Assembly: GCA_965248775.1 (NCBI GenBank) | Contig: OZ252150.1 | Coordinates: 4,464,001-4,528,000 of the forward strand | Direction: 5' to 3' | Length of the DNA: 64,000 nucleotides | DNA from: JBHHUI01 sp965248775 | Lineage (GTDB): Bacteria > Chloroflexota > Anaerolineae > Anaerolineales > JBHHUI01 | Part shown: positions 1 through 9,070 of the stretch, in pieces | Layout of the letters: the number at the start of each line of letters is the position of its first letter | Numbering within the stretch: position 1 is the stretch's first letter | The notes under the pieces: model-generated | Seen by the model: only the letters and a program-made list of their open reading frames with translations | The model's database searches: none | What the model was told of the DNA's origin: nothing | Position numbers and translations under genes: made by a program

Positions 1-218
1 TGGATATGTGTATAGCCAGGGTCAATGATCATGAACGTTGGGAGATTATCCAGCCAACGGAGTGCTGCAATCGAAAGGAAAAAATCTGGATCGATATTCC
101 GGCAGAAGCACTCCCGTAAATTTGGTGCGGAATACGCAGCGGCGAACGATATGAAGAGCAGCAGGGCGATGCCTGCAAGCCAGGCCAATAAAGACGGACG
201 AACTTTTTTCAGGAACAA
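1..218 (-). CDS. Membrane protein, N-terminus only (runs off left edge)
   Basis: An open frame reads leftward from a TTG at 218-216 and leaves the window without a stop, giving 72 codons. An in-frame TAA lies two codons before the TTG, so the start must be near it. The translation begins with a short basic stretch (KKVRPS) followed by a hydrophobic segment (about residues 9-27, LAWLAGIALLLFISFAAAY) and then a soluble loop with two cysteines. This is the usual beginning of a polytopic GT-C-type glycosyltransferase or related membrane protein. The following minus-strand gene set supports a glycan role. No clear Shine-Dalgarno is visible. Function is not assignable from this piece. Confidence 0.5.
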   Translation of the reverse strand, partial: MFLKKVRPSLLAWLAGIALLLFISFAAAYSAPNLRECFCRNIDPDFFLSIAALRWLDNLPTFMIIDPGYTHI

Positions 219-484
219 AGCTTATCAATCCAGGTATATCGGGAGTGGAATGCGTGAATATCACACTGCGCAGTTGTCGAGAATTTCAAGAATAGCCCAT
301 AATCTGATTACACTGGAAGCCCCGAAGAGGAGGGGACAAAGATGGGTGATGAGGCAGGTGCCAAATCCAGAATAACGAAGAGCATCAACGAGCTGGCGCG
401 CTTAGGTTTAGGGCTCTTCGGGCGAAGGTAGCGTCCAGTGCTCCAACATAGGAAATAGGAAAAGGATTTGCCTGGCGAATCACC

Positions 485-1417
485 TCAAATGCCTCGGACA
501 GAGCCATACGGGAATAGATTACAGTCATAACGCGGCAAAGCCTGTATTCCGAGTTGGAGATCCTGGCTCGCGATGTCTCGCGGCTCGACTTTAAATGCGA
601 GCGCACAGTGACTTTCCTCGAGGAGCCGTACAGTTGTCGCAGTGAATGAAAAAGAATCTCCGTAGGGATAGCAGAACGTTCGGAGAGTGGATTTGCCGGA
701 TAGCTGTTCAAGAAATGCGAAGGAATCGACTATTTCCTTCTCCTGCTCGTCTTCTGACAACTTGCTCAACACTGGATGATTAACGGTGTGGCTACCAATA
801 ATCATTCCGCCTGCTTGCAACTGTCGAATCTCCTCCATTTTCATGTAAAACTGGCTGGCCAGTTTGATCTCTTCTGGAAAGAATCTGAACATCAACTGGT
901 CTAAAACTGCCTCGCGGTGCTCATAGCTAATCAGATAATTCAGTGTCCGTTTAACAATGTTCGTGTAGTCGTCGTTCTGCTGCAAGGGGTAAGTCATGGT
1001 CCGGAATTCTTCGATATGTGCATGCGATAGCATATCTTCAGAGATTACTCGCATGAGCGCGGCGAGAATTTCTTTCCCACCATATTTTCCAAGCAAAATG
1101 TGGATTCGATGCACATCGAGCAGCTTTCTGGTGCGAAAGATGCCGGTCGGAATATAGAAGATTCCCCAAAGGCCTCTGGCTTGCAAACAGGGCCAGACAT
1201 AGTGAAAATGGTCGCTCAGCGCGTCATCGAATGTCAGTAGCAAGCCCGATCGAGGTTCGCCTGATTCGAGCGATTGCAAGAATTCTGATTGCGACAGATA
1301 ACCATACTGCTCTGCAAAGTAATCTAACTGAAGAATGAAATCTTCCAGGTGCAGATATCGAAAATAGGGCAACTCGGGATCGGTTGGCCTCACATAGTGA
1401 TACATGATCGCCTTCAT
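485..1417 (-). CDS. Polysaccharide deacetylase (NodB fold)
   Basis: This is a 310-residue protein of the NodB/ArnD carbohydrate-deacetylase family, which removes N-acyl groups from sugars using a metal ion. Visible motifs are TFDD near residues 61-64 (catalytic base and metal aspartate), SHTVNHP near 210 (the H-x3-H metal ligands) and CYPYG near 248 (R/C-x-x-PYG substrate groove). There is no signal peptide, so a cytoplasmic substrate is likely. Its ATG overlaps the stop of the upstream formyltransferase gene by ATGA, so the two are probably co-translated. Pairing with a formyltransferase suggests it may deformylate a lipid-linked sugar as ArnD does. That role is inferred. Confidence 0.85.
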   Translation of the reverse strand: MKAIMYHYVRPTDPELPYFRYLHLEDFILQLDYFAEQYGYLSQSEFLQSLESGEPRSGLLLTFDDALSDHFHYVWPCLQARGLWGIFYIPTGIFRTRKLLDVHRIHILLGKYGGKEILAALMRVISEDMLSHAHIEEFRTMTYPLQQNDDYTNIVKRTLNYLISYEHREAVLDQLMFRFFPEEIKLASQFYMKMEEIRQLQAGGMIIGSHTVNHPVLSKLSEDEQEKEIVDSFAFLEQLSGKSTLRTFCYPYGDSFSFTATTVRLLEESHCALAFKVEPRDIASQDLQLGIQALPRYDCNLFPYGSVRGI

Positions 1418-2247
1418 GACAGTCGCATGGCAGCCTCAATCACGGGGTTGCGGATCAGCGGCACTCTATCGCACCGCGCTCGTTCTTCGGCCAGATATTT
1501 CTCAACGAGATCGCCTGCAAAATTTGCATAAAGACTTGAAACTGATTCCTCTGAGAAGTCCTTGTTTCTATATACTCTTCCTGCATCCACTAGCGGTAAA
1601 GATGGCATCCGTTTAAGAGCGTCGAAGTAATCAATAAGAACTCTGTAGACTCGCGCCATATCCGCAATTAATCGATTGCCTATCTGCGACGGAGAGTCTC
1701 CGGGTGAAACGCGTGCCCGTATCTGATGGATAATCTCGCCCGTGTCAATGCCCGCATCGATATACATAAACGTCGCCCCGACATATTCGGGTTCGGTATT
1801 GACCAGCGGCCAATAATTTGTACCACTGCCCCGGTAATAAGGGGATAAACCAAGGTGAACATTTAGAAAACGACCATCGAACGAACTCAGTAAAGGCTCT
1901 TTGATGATCGAGCAACCATAAGCGATAAGTAGATCGGGTGCGGATTGGAGTATCGCTTCGGTGTGGGGAGGCGAGTTGATTTCACCTTTAGGCAAAAAAA
2001 CTGGCTTAGATGCGTCGGTAACGCAATCCGCAAACAGCCCAAAGAAGTCTTTCTCCGACTGCTCCCGCATCTTAAGATGCCTGGTCCTAAGTGTGTTATC
2101 GCCCTGGCCAGCCACTAAGGCCTGGATACTTTTTTCTAGGCCCTCGCAATACGAAGTGATGACTTCAATGCTATCAGATAAGGCAATATATTTCCGAAAG
2201 AAAGTGTGTCTGAGTTCCGAGCCGGTCAGAATAATGACTTTCATCAT
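1414..2247 (-). CDS. Formyltransferase-family protein
   Basis: This 277-residue protein belongs to the Fmt/ArnA N-terminal formyltransferase family, which transfers a formyl group from 10-formyl-THF to an amine. The catalytic core is visible: NVHLGLSPYYRG near residues 128-139 supplies the conserved Asn and His, and IDAGIDTGEI near 162-171 supplies the conserved Asp. It lacks the C-terminal tRNA-binding domain of methionyl-tRNA formyltransferase, so a sugar amine is the more likely substrate. A strong ribosome binding site (AAGGAGA) lies about 8 bases before two adjacent ATG codons. The stop overlaps the deacetylase start. Confidence 0.85.
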   Translation of the reverse strand: MMKVIILTGSELRHTFFRKYIALSDSIEVITSYCEGLEKSIQALVAGQGDNTLRTRHLKMREQSEKDFFGLFADCVTDASKPVFLPKGEINSPPHTEAILQSAPDLLIAYGCSIIKEPLLSSFDGRFLNVHLGLSPYYRGSGTNYWPLVNTEPEYVGATFMYIDAGIDTGEIIHQIRARVSPGDSPSQIGNRLIADMARVYRVLIDYFDALKRMPSLPLVDAGRVYRNKDFSEESVSSLYANFAGDLVEKYLAEERARCDRVPLIRNPVIEAAMRLS

Positions 2248-2433
2248 CGAAAATCTCCTTCTGAAAATGGTGGGAAACAGGTCTCACGATTGTGAGTAAA
2301 CGGAATGGCAGTGGCTAGCATTCCCAGCCGACAGTGGTAGGCATGCGGCCCGCTGCAAACTACGCGCATACTTACGCAATTGGGTCCCATGTGCTTGCTA
2401 CCGTCCGAAGTCACGTTTAACGCCGTTGTCTGT

Positions 2434-4377
2434 TTATCGGATCGCCTCAAGGCACAAAGTCCGGGGGTCGAAAGGACAATGGATAAACGGAATTTGGACG
2501 CCAATGAGGATGTACAGAGCAGTGCCAAAGAGTAGCAATGCCAGACCGCCTACTACCCAGCGCTGCCAAGGCTGCGGAACACAGCGCAATAGCCCCAGCA
2601 TGAGAAGCGTGGCTGTGGGGAATGTTGCCGGCAGGGCATGTCGGGCGCCCGCGAATACTAACATCGTTGCTCGCTGTGGGTATATATCGGACCTCACGAC
2701 CGCAATCAGCCACACGAGTGCTCCGGTCAATAGTAGTAGCCAAACGCGCTTGTGCTCATTTTTTGTCAGGCGATTTGCAGGGCTGCGCAACTTCAAGCCG
2801 GACAGCACCGTGATCAACCCGGCGGTTGCCAGTATGCTCAGCCCTGCGAGCGGCAGGAGTTGTAGCCGGCTCAAGCCCGGATTGGCTCCGCCAAATCCGG
2901 ACCAGTACATGGTGAAGAACCAACCGGGGAGTTGTAGCCAGGCTCGCCAGGTTCGCCGCCAAGACAGAATAGACCAAAGAAAATCGGTTGTTAGGTTCTC
3001 CGGGATGATCCGGGTAAATTGGAATGACGGCCAGTATTGTTCAGCGGACGGATTAAGCAGCACATTTTCGTAGTCGTCGCCGGAGGTCCAACTGACACGT
3101 GAGCCAACAGGTGTATCGAAGGTCGGTGGAAAATTCGTGTCATGTTCGCCGGCTACCATGAACAAGCCGTCGTAATAAAGTTCACCGCTCGGAGGACCAT
3201 GTAAAGTAAAAGCCAGGTGCGCGGTGTCGGCCGCAATAACTGTCGTCAACGCACGATATTGCCACGCGCCGGTGCCGGTAGTTGGCTGGCTGATTGCCTT
3301 TGAATTCGTCTCGATAGCGGGGAATTCGAAGGCCACAGATGCCGGTGCCCGTACCCACCCTCCTATTGTTACAGTCCGTCCGCGCAATTCCCGCAGTCGA
3401 GACTCGGGCAGGTATTGAACGTATGCTTTAAACCGATCGTGAAGTGGAAGATAGAATGCTGCATTGCCGATAAAGGCGTCATTCTGAACGTAGAAGACGG
3501 GTAGCACAGCCTGCCCCGAAATGTCGTCTTGAACGAACCAATGCGCGGCAGCGATCCAGTAATTTGGGCGGAGGGCAAGGATACCGAGACCTATAATGGC
3601 TCCGCCGCCAATCAACATCGCCCGGCGTGCACGCTTTGGCATGCGAACGCTCAGCCAGAAGATCGCAATCGGCAGTCCAACCCAGGCCGACGTCTTCGAG
3701 ACAAGACAGGTACCAAGAGCAAAGACGCATATAAGCAGTCGTCGCCCGGTGATGCCACGGCGATCGATCCGGGCCAATGTCCAGTACAGCAAGGTGACGG
3801 AGCACGCCCCCGCGGCATCCGTGTTGAGTCCGGTCATAATGTCGTTGAGGTGCTGATTCAACCCGACGATAATAGCCGCGCCGATCGATGTACTAATTGG
3901 GTGGGGGAATAATTCTCGGGCAGCGCTAAACGTCAGTGTAGTGGCGAGAAGGCCTAGAATTAGCGAGATCATTCGCCCGAGGTTGAGTGCGGCTCTCGGA
4001 GACACTTCATTGAATGCCGCCAACGGTGCTCCGGCGAGTAAATAATAGCCAATACTGGTCGCGTAATAGTGGCGGCCAAGTGCTACACAAGGCGCGGCGT
4101 TTGGATTAGCTGGGTCAACCAGCGGCCAGTCTTCCGGCGTAAGGAAGGCGTTTGGCTCGTCATAAAGCGTCCAAGACATCCCAAAGAATTGGCGCATACA
4201 CGCTGCGGCCACGTTTTTTGCCCCGCTGAAATGCCATAGCTCATCCACATTGAAGCCCAGCGGCACGATATCGATGCGCGCAACACCGAGCGATAGCTGG
4301 ACGATCAAGAGGAGGAGCAGAGCAATTGCAGGGCGGAGATGTCGCTGGCGAAAGCGCTGAAGACCAGGGCTGATCAC
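2434..4377 (-). CDS. GT-C-like integral membrane glycosyltransferase
   Basis: I take GTG at 4377 as the start, giving 647 residues. The frame extends further upstream to 4863, but that part would run antisense through the regulator gene at 4453 and reads as non-protein-like. The protein has a hydrophobic helix at about residues 12-32, an acidic loop with FNVDE shortly after it (GT-C enzymes carry an acidic D/E motif in the first loop), and many further membrane segments. Between about residues 315 and 445 a soluble beta-rich insert (GGWVRAPASVAFEF, GELYYDGLFMVAG) looks like a carbohydrate-binding sandwich. It resembles ArnT/PMT-type enzymes that use polyprenyl-phosphate sugars. The next two genes on this strand are the formyltransferase and the deacetylase. 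Confidence 0.7.
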   Translation of the reverse strand: MISPGLQRFRQRHLRPAIALLLLLIVQLSLGVARIDIVPLGFNVDELWHFSGAKNVAAACMRQFFGMSWTLYDEPNAFLTPEDWPLVDPANPNAAPCVALGRHYYATSIGYYLLAGAPLAAFNEVSPRAALNLGRMISLILGLLATTLTFSAARELFPHPISTSIGAAIIVGLNQHLNDIMTGLNTDAAGACSVTLLYWTLARIDRRGITGRRLLICVFALGTCLVSKTSAWVGLPIAIFWLSVRMPKRARRAMLIGGGAIIGLGILALRPNYWIAAAHWFVQDDISGQAVLPVFYVQNDAFIGNAAFYLPLHDRFKAYVQYLPESRLRELRGRTVTIGGWVRAPASVAFEFPAIETNSKAISQPTTGTGAWQYRALTTVIAADTAHLAFTLHGPPSGELYYDGLFMVAGEHDTNFPPTFDTPVGSRVSWTSGDDYENVLLNPSAEQYWPSFQFTRIIPENLTTDFLWSILSWRRTWRAWLQLPGWFFTMYWSGFGGANPGLSRLQLLPLAGLSILATAGLITVLSGLKLRSPANRLTKNEHKRVWLLLLTGALVWLIAVVRSDIYPQRATMLVFAGARHALPATFPTATLLMLGLLRCVPQPWQRWVVGGLALLLFGTALYILIGVQIPFIHCPFDPRTLCLEAIR

Positions 4378-4417
4378 TGCGGCAGTGTATGAGGTCGGCA
4401 GCGGCCTGTCAAGAGGA

Positions 4418-4445
4418 TTGACGCGGATGAGCAGTACTGTATAAT
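4418..4445 (+). promoter_or_regulatory. Sigma70-type promoter of first EPS cluster
   Basis: TTGACG at 4418-4423 and TATAAT at 4440-4445 are separated by 16 bases, a near-consensus promoter. Transcription would begin at about 4452, immediately before ATG 4453. Either the mRNA is leaderless or translation begins at ATG 4465 or 4474. The motif TGAATATT at 4454-4461 matches the operator half-site found before the paralogous regulator at 44212. Confidence 0.7.
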
Positions 4446-4452
4446 TCAAATC

Positions 4453-4944
4453 ATGAATATTGGAATGGAAGCCATGGGTGAGTCGACGCGTGCTGTGCGC
4501 GAATTTCGAATACTCGAAGAGATCGAACGCAACCCTGAGACTACGCAAGCCACACTCGCTGGGGAACTTGGCGTTGCTGTTGGAACCGTCAACTGGCATA
4601 TTAAGCGCCTCGTGCTCAAAGGCTACGTCAAGGTCAGCCAGCTGCAGCGCCGCAGACTCCGCTACATTATCACGCCCAGTGGAATTGCCCTCCGTAGCCG
4701 CTTGACCGTCTCGTTCCTGCAAAATTCGATGGTGGTCTACCGGTTGATACGGCAACAGGCGCACGAGATATTGAGCGAGGTTCGGCAGGCGGGCTATGAC
4801 TGTGTGCAGATCGCAGGCGACGGAGATCTGGCAGAAATAGTTCAACTGACCTGTCTGGAGCATGGGCTCGATTCTGAGACCTGTGGCGAGGGCCCCACCA
4901 TTCGGATTGAAGGGCTGCGGCTGAACCTGGAGAAATTAACGTGA
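4453..4944 (+). CDS. EPS-associated MarR-type winged-helix regulator (copy 1)
   Basis: This 163-residue protein has an N-terminal winged helix (about residues 17-75, with TQATLAGELGVAVGTVNWH as the recognition region) and a C-terminal alpha/beta domain. It matches what I know of the EPS-associated MarR family that heads exopolysaccharide operons. The gene at 44212 is a clear paralog, with shared EFRILE, VAVGTVNW, KRL, KGYVK and GDGDLA stretches. It is first in the plus-strand operon and overlaps the next gene by GTGA. The true start is uncertain: ATG 4453 sits at the predicted transcription start, while alignment with the paralog favours ATG 4465 or 4474. It probably regulates the cluster and itself. 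Confidence 0.8.
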   Translation: MNIGMEAMGESTRAVREFRILEEIERNPETTQATLAGELGVAVGTVNWHIKRLVLKGYVKVSQLQRRRLRYIITPSGIALRSRLTVSFLQNSMVVYRLIRQQAHEILSEVRQAGYDCVQIAGDGDLAEIVQLTCLEHGLDSETCGEGPTIRIEGLRLNLEKLT

Positions 4945-5909
4945 GTTATTGGCACGACAAGCGCGTTTGTGTTACAGGCGGAGCGGGATTCCTTGGCAAG
5001 TATGTTGTACAGGGGCTGCGCGAGCGCGGTTCCGAATCGATTTTCGTGCCCCGCAGTCGTGACTACGACTTACGTCGCGAGGCGGATGTGACCCGCTTGT
5101 ATTTGGATGCTCGCCCTGATATGGTGATTCATCTGGCGGCCGTGGTTGGAGGGATCGGAGCAAACCGCGAGCGACCAGCCGAATTCTTCTACGATAACTT
5201 GATGATGGGTGCGCAGCTCATGCACTATGCCTGGAAGTCCGGGGTGCAGAAGTTTGTCGCGATTGGAACTGTATGTGCCTATCCCAAATTCACCCCGGTG
5301 CCCTTTCGGGAGGAAGATCTCTGGGACGGCTACCCGGAGGAAACAAATGCCCCGTATGGGTTGGCAAAAAAGATGCTGCTTGTGCAAAGCGAAGCGTACC
5401 GGCAGCAGTATGATTTCAATTCCATCTTTCTGCTGCCGGTTAATTTGTACGGGCCGGGAGATAATTTTAACCCGGTTTCGTCACACGTGATTCCGGCGTT
5501 GATACGAAAATGCGTTGAAGCGCGCGAATGTGGTACGCGGGAGATTGTTTTGTGGGGTGACGGGACACCGACGCGCGAATTCTTATATGTGGAGGACGCT
5601 GCAGAGGGCATCCTGCTCGCAGCTGAACGATATAACGACGGCGGGCCAGTGAATCTGGGTAGCGGGCGCGAAATCACTATCCACGATTTGGCGATTCTGA
5701 TCGCGAAGCTGACTGGTTTCATGGGCCGCATCGTCTGGGATACGACCAAGCCCAATGGACAGCCGCGACGCCAACTCGATACAAAACGCGCTGCCGATCG
5801 TTTTGGTTTCACAGCGAGTACTAGATTTGAGCAGGGTTTGCGGCAGACGATCGAGTGGTACGCAACGCAAAGGGTGGTCGTGAACGCACCGGAATTGGTT
5901 GCCAGGTGA
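4941..5909 (+). CDS. fcl: GDP-L-fucose synthase-like NAD(P)-dependent epimerase/reductase
   Basis: This extended short-chain dehydrogenase has 322 residues, the usual length for GDP-L-fucose synthase. It carries the GGAGFLG nucleotide-binding loop at residues 13-19, the family-typical HLAAVVGGIGAN stretch near 65-76, and the catalytic Y-x3-K in PYGLAKK near 138. GDP-fucose synthase converts GDP-4-keto-6-deoxymannose to GDP-L-fucose or a related 6-deoxyheptose. No GMD (GDP-mannose 4,6-dehydratase) partner is visible in the window, so the exact substrate is open. The GTG start overlaps the regulator stop (GTGA). The 3' end overlaps the next gene in the same way. Confidence 0.78.
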   Translation: MSYWHDKRVCVTGGAGFLGKYVVQGLRERGSESIFVPRSRDYDLRREADVTRLYLDARPDMVIHLAAVVGGIGANRERPAEFFYDNLMMGAQLMHYAWKSGVQKFVAIGTVCAYPKFTPVPFREEDLWDGYPEETNAPYGLAKKMLLVQSEAYRQQYDFNSIFLLPVNLYGPGDNFNPVSSHVIPALIRKCVEARECGTREIVLWGDGTPTREFLYVEDAAEGILLAAERYNDGGPVNLGSGREITIHDLAILIAKLTGFMGRIVWDTTKPNGQPRRQLDTKRAADRFGFTASTRFEQGLRQTIEWYATQRVVVNAPELVAR

Positions 5910-6769
5910 CTTTCGTCGAGCACGCCCAGCGAAATGAACCGCCGGGTGACCTGCCCACTCTCACTATCGAGCCGTCGAGGGGTTGGGTCTCTTTGCGACT
6001 TGGCGAATTATGGGAATACCGCGAACTACTCTATTTCCTGATTTGGCGCGACGTCAAAGTGCGCTACAAGCAGACTGCTTTAGGGGCGGCTTGGGCGATT
6101 ATCCAGCCCTTTATGACGATGGTCGTCTTTAGCTTGTTTTTCGGGCGTCTGGCTGGCATTCCGTCGGATGGCGTCCCTTACCCGGTTTTTGCGTATACAG
6201 CGCTATTGCCGTGGCAATTTTTTGCAAACGCACTCACGCAATCTGGAAATAGTCTGGTTGGAAGTCAGAACCTAATCACCAAAGTCTATTTCCCGCGTCT
6301 GGTGATTCCAATCGCGGCAGTGGCGGGCGGACTGGTGGACTTCGGAATTGCGTTTGTTGTTTTGCTCGGTATGATGCTGTATTACGGTATCGCGCCGACC
6401 CTGGCAATCCTAACGCTGCCGCTGTTTCTGATTTTGGCGCTAGCTCTGGCGTTGGGGGTGGGGCTGTGGTTGTCTGCACTCAATGTAATCTATCGCGATG
6501 TTCGTTATACGCTGCCATTCCTAACCCAATTCTGGCTCTTCGCGACGCCGATCGCTTATCCCAGTAGTTTAGTACCCGAACAGTGGCAGGCGCTCTACGG
6601 TCTTAACCCTATGGCCGGTGTCGTGGATGGATTTCGCTGGGCACTCCTGGGGACGACCACTCCCTCTTGGTCGTTGCTGTTTGTGTCAGGGGCCGTCGTC
6701 GCTATTCTCCTGGTGGGTGGACTCTACTATTTTCGCCGAACAGAAAGAGGCTTTGCAGATGTGGTTTGA
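5906..6769 (+). CDS. wzm: ABC-2 type polysaccharide export permease (Wzm-like)
   Basis: This 287-residue membrane protein has six predicted helices. GTG 5906 is chosen because it overlaps the previous stop as GTGA. A longer upstream frame would overlap fcl by 55 bases. It has the family hallmarks of O-antigen and teichoic-acid export permeases: a cytoplasmic N-terminus ending in FLIWRDVKVRYKQTALGAAW, then helices, then LNPMAGVVDGFRWALLG near the end. It should form the channel with the ATPase at 9067, moving a completed undecaprenyl-linked chain across the inner membrane. Confidence 0.9.
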   Translation: MTFVEHAQRNEPPGDLPTLTIEPSRGWVSLRLGELWEYRELLYFLIWRDVKVRYKQTALGAAWAIIQPFMTMVVFSLFFGRLAGIPSDGVPYPVFAYTALLPWQFFANALTQSGNSLVGSQNLITKVYFPRLVIPIAAVAGGLVDFGIAFVVLLGMMLYYGIAPTLAILTLPLFLILALALALGVGLWLSALNVIYRDVRYTLPFLTQFWLFATPIAYPSSLVPEQWQALYGLNPMAGVVDGFRWALLGTTTPSWSLLFVSGAVVAILLVGGLYYFRRTERGFADVV

Positions 6770-6790
6770 TCGTTGCCGAAAACTGACGAT

Positions 6791-7777
6791 ATGCGCCGAA
6801 TCCTAGTTACCGGTGGGGCCGGCTTCATCGGGAGTCATATGGTGTCGCGACTTATCGATTTGGGAAATGAGGTCGTTGTCCTCGACAATCTCTCCACTGG
6901 CTCCAAGGAGAACGTTTCCAGTCTCGCCGAGTTCATTCTGGGTGATGTCGCCAATACAGCGGACGTACAAAAAGCCTTCGCGGCACCGCTGGATGCGGTC
7001 TTTCACATAGCCGGTCAGGCCTCAACGATCAAATCCTTCCATGACCCCAAGGATGACATGCGTGTGAATTTGCAGGGAACGGTTAATGTTGTACTCGAGT
7101 GTCTCAAGTCTCATGTCCCCCGCCTCATCTATGCTAGCTCGATGACGGTATATGGTAATCCAACTGTCAGCCCAACGCCTGAAACCGAGCATTGTAGGCC
7201 AATTTCATACTATGGGATTTCAAAATACGCGGCCGAGTGCTTCGTTCACGCGACAGCGCTGCGATCAGATTTGCAGAGTCCGTTTCAAGTTACCTCGTTT
7301 CGAATGTTTACACTCTACGGCGAGCGCCAAAAACTAACCAATCCGTATCAGGGCGTTATCGCCTACTTCGTCGGAAATATTATGCGCGGGGAACCGATTG
7401 AGATCCATGGGGATGGGAATCAAGCGCGTGATTTTGTGTACATCGATGACATTGTGTCTGCATGGATTGCCGCCCTGGACAATTCTGCGACCTATGACGA
7501 GGTATTCAACTTGGGCCGTGGTCAACATTGCTCGATCAACGAATTGGCCGCGTTGGTCCTTAAGGCTAACGGGAAATCGCGGCACAGCTATCCTGTCGCC
7601 ACTTGCCCTGCGCGATTGGGTGATCAGCGTTACATCGTCGCTGATATTGCAAAAGCAAGCAGCCGTTTGGGATGGCAACCGCAGATTTCACTTGAGGACG
7701 GAGTACGTCGGCTAGTGGGGTGGGCAGGAAGATGTGCAGCGGTGTCACCAAAGGAATCTGGAGATAAGGAAATCTAG
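6791..7777 (+). CDS. NAD-dependent epimerase (UDP-glucose 4-epimerase type)
   Basis: This extended SDR begins with a textbook dinucleotide loop (TGGAGFIGSH) a few residues after ATG 6791. A TTG at 6773 is an alternative start. The catalytic triad region is present (YASSMTVYG followed by YYGISKYAAE, the Y-x3-K). The C-terminal half has GDGNQARDFVYIDD and RLGWQPQISLEDG, typical of GalE-like and UDP-glucuronate epimerases. It probably epimerises a nucleotide sugar for the glycan. Exact substrate cannot be told. It lies between the two ABC transporter genes in one operon. Confidence 0.85.
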   Translation: MRRILVTGGAGFIGSHMVSRLIDLGNEVVVLDNLSTGSKENVSSLAEFILGDVANTADVQKAFAAPLDAVFHIAGQASTIKSFHDPKDDMRVNLQGTVNVVLECLKSHVPRLIYASSMTVYGNPTVSPTPETEHCRPISYYGISKYAAECFVHATALRSDLQSPFQVTSFRMFTLYGERQKLTNPYQGVIAYFVGNIMRGEPIEIHGDGNQARDFVYIDDIVSAWIAALDNSATYDEVFNLGRGQHCSINELAALVLKANGKSRHSYPVATCPARLGDQRYIVADIAKASSRLGWQPQISLEDGVRRLVGWAGRCAAVSPKESGDKEI

Positions 7778-7780
7778 AGG

Positions 7781-9070
7781 ATGAAATTCGCTTTGGTAAC
7801 CCATGGTCTTCCCCAACCCAGCAGCAATGGTGGACCTATGACTTGTTGGGCGATTGTCAGTACTATGCTCGATAGAGGTCATGCAGTATTGGTCGTCACG
7901 CTGGTTGAACCGAATGATCCGTTTAACACTTCAGAACGCCGCCGAATGGTGACCAGCCTGGGCGCCGAAATGCTCCAGTTGCGGGTGCGCGGGTACGGTT
8001 CACCGGATTTGCCGGCTAATTGGCGGAACGGATTCGGATCCACAGTCAAACCGTCATTGGGGACTTTGCATCCGGCGGTGGCATTAGCCCGGCAAATGGG
8101 CACCATTCTCGGTGGAAATAAGTTCGACGCTGTATTTCCGTATCATTACGTGGCAATTGCGGCCACACATGGTTTGCGTGGGACGCCTCGCCTGGCCGTG
8201 ACGGGTGACCTCTGGCATTGGTCAAATCTCCGGAGATGGTTACAAAACCCACCGACTCTTTCACGTTCATACGTCGCTTGGACCCTGTCAACATTAGCAG
8301 GGCTTCGGGCTCATACCAAGGCCATGGCTGAACTCTTGAATGACTGCGAAATCAAGGGATCATTTGGAGCCTACGATGCAGCTTGGCTCCGACAGCACGG
8401 TGTACTGGATGCCCGCTACTTTCAAAGTCCAATCGTGGACGCCTGTGGTTCTCAGTGGCAGGCTATGCGCAACTCGGCCCCGGCCCGTAGGAAACCAAAG
8501 ATTGTTACTGCGGTTAGTAATCTTGGAGCTACATCCACCAGTGCCATGCTGCGGCTATTTGCGAAGGAGATCCTCCCCAGATTGGAACGAGAGCTCGGTC
8601 CGGATGGCTTTGAAGTCCACGTGGTGGGAGAGGGCGAGCCGCCGAGCGAGTTAGCGGAACTTTTGCCCCGTTCTTCTGTGATCCTCCGAGGACGTGTCGA
8701 GCCAGCGGATCCTGAATTCTTGTCCGCCGATGTGCTGTTGGTTCCGACACCTATCAAGCTTGGCCTGCGGCTGCGAATCGTTACGGGGATGTCCTTTGGC
8801 TGTTGTCTTGTAGCGCACAATAATGAGGCGCTCAATATCCCAGAGCTAACGCATGACCATAACGCGCTATTGGCATCATCTGGTCAGGGGCTTGCTGATG
8901 CTGTTGTACAAGCTGTGCGCGATCCGGCTCTGCGCCAGCGATTGGGGGCGAATGCGCGGAAGACTTACGAACAGAGTTTTCACCCGAGCGTCGCTGGCGC
9001 GCGGATCGTTGATGAGATTGAGGCGCTTGTGCAAGATACTCGTCGGATGATATCTGTTGGTGTGGCATGA
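7781..9070 (+). CDS. Glycosyltransferase, GT-B fold (GT4-like)
   Basis: This 429-residue protein begins FALVTHGLPQPSSNGGPM, the usual first strand and glycine-rich loop of GT4-type enzymes. The C-terminal Rossmann domain contains VHVVGEGEPP and LRGRVEPADPEFLSADVLLVPTP. It then has the acceptor-sugar region ELTHDHNALL and the terminal LRQRLGANARKTYEQSF helix typical of GT4. The usual E-x7-E is poorly conserved (GLRLRIVTGMSFG), so catalytic details are uncertain. The stop overlaps the start of the Wzt gene (ATGA). It probably adds one sugar to the exported chain. Confidence 0.8.
   Translation: MKFALVTHGLPQPSSNGGPMTCWAIVSTMLDRGHAVLVVTLVEPNDPFNTSERRRMVTSLGAEMLQLRVRGYGSPDLPANWRNGFGSTVKPSLGTLHPAVALARQMGTILGGNKFDAVFPYHYVAIAATHGLRGTPRLAVTGDLWHWSNLRRWLQNPPTLSRSYVAWTLSTLAGLRAHTKAMAELLNDCEIKGSFGAYDAAWLRQHGVLDARYFQSPIVDACGSQWQAMRNSAPARRKPKIVTAVSNLGATSTSAMLRLFAKEILPRLERELGPDGFEVHVVGEGEPPSELAELLPRSSVILRGRVEPADPEFLSADVLLVPTPIKLGLRLRIVTGMSFGCCLVAHNNEALNIPELTHDHNALLASSGQGLADAVVQAVRDPALRQRLGANARKTYEQSFHPSVAGARIVDEIEALVQDTRRMISVGVA

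Noticed and set aside
2426..3073. Plus-strand 215-codon frame
   Set aside because: It is antisense to the GT-C-like gene and carries no protein-like pattern.
4378..4863. N-terminal extension of the GT-C-like minus-strand gene
   Set aside because: It would run antisense through the EPS regulator and its promoter; the residues lack membrane or domain character and a GTG at 4377 directly precedes the first helix.
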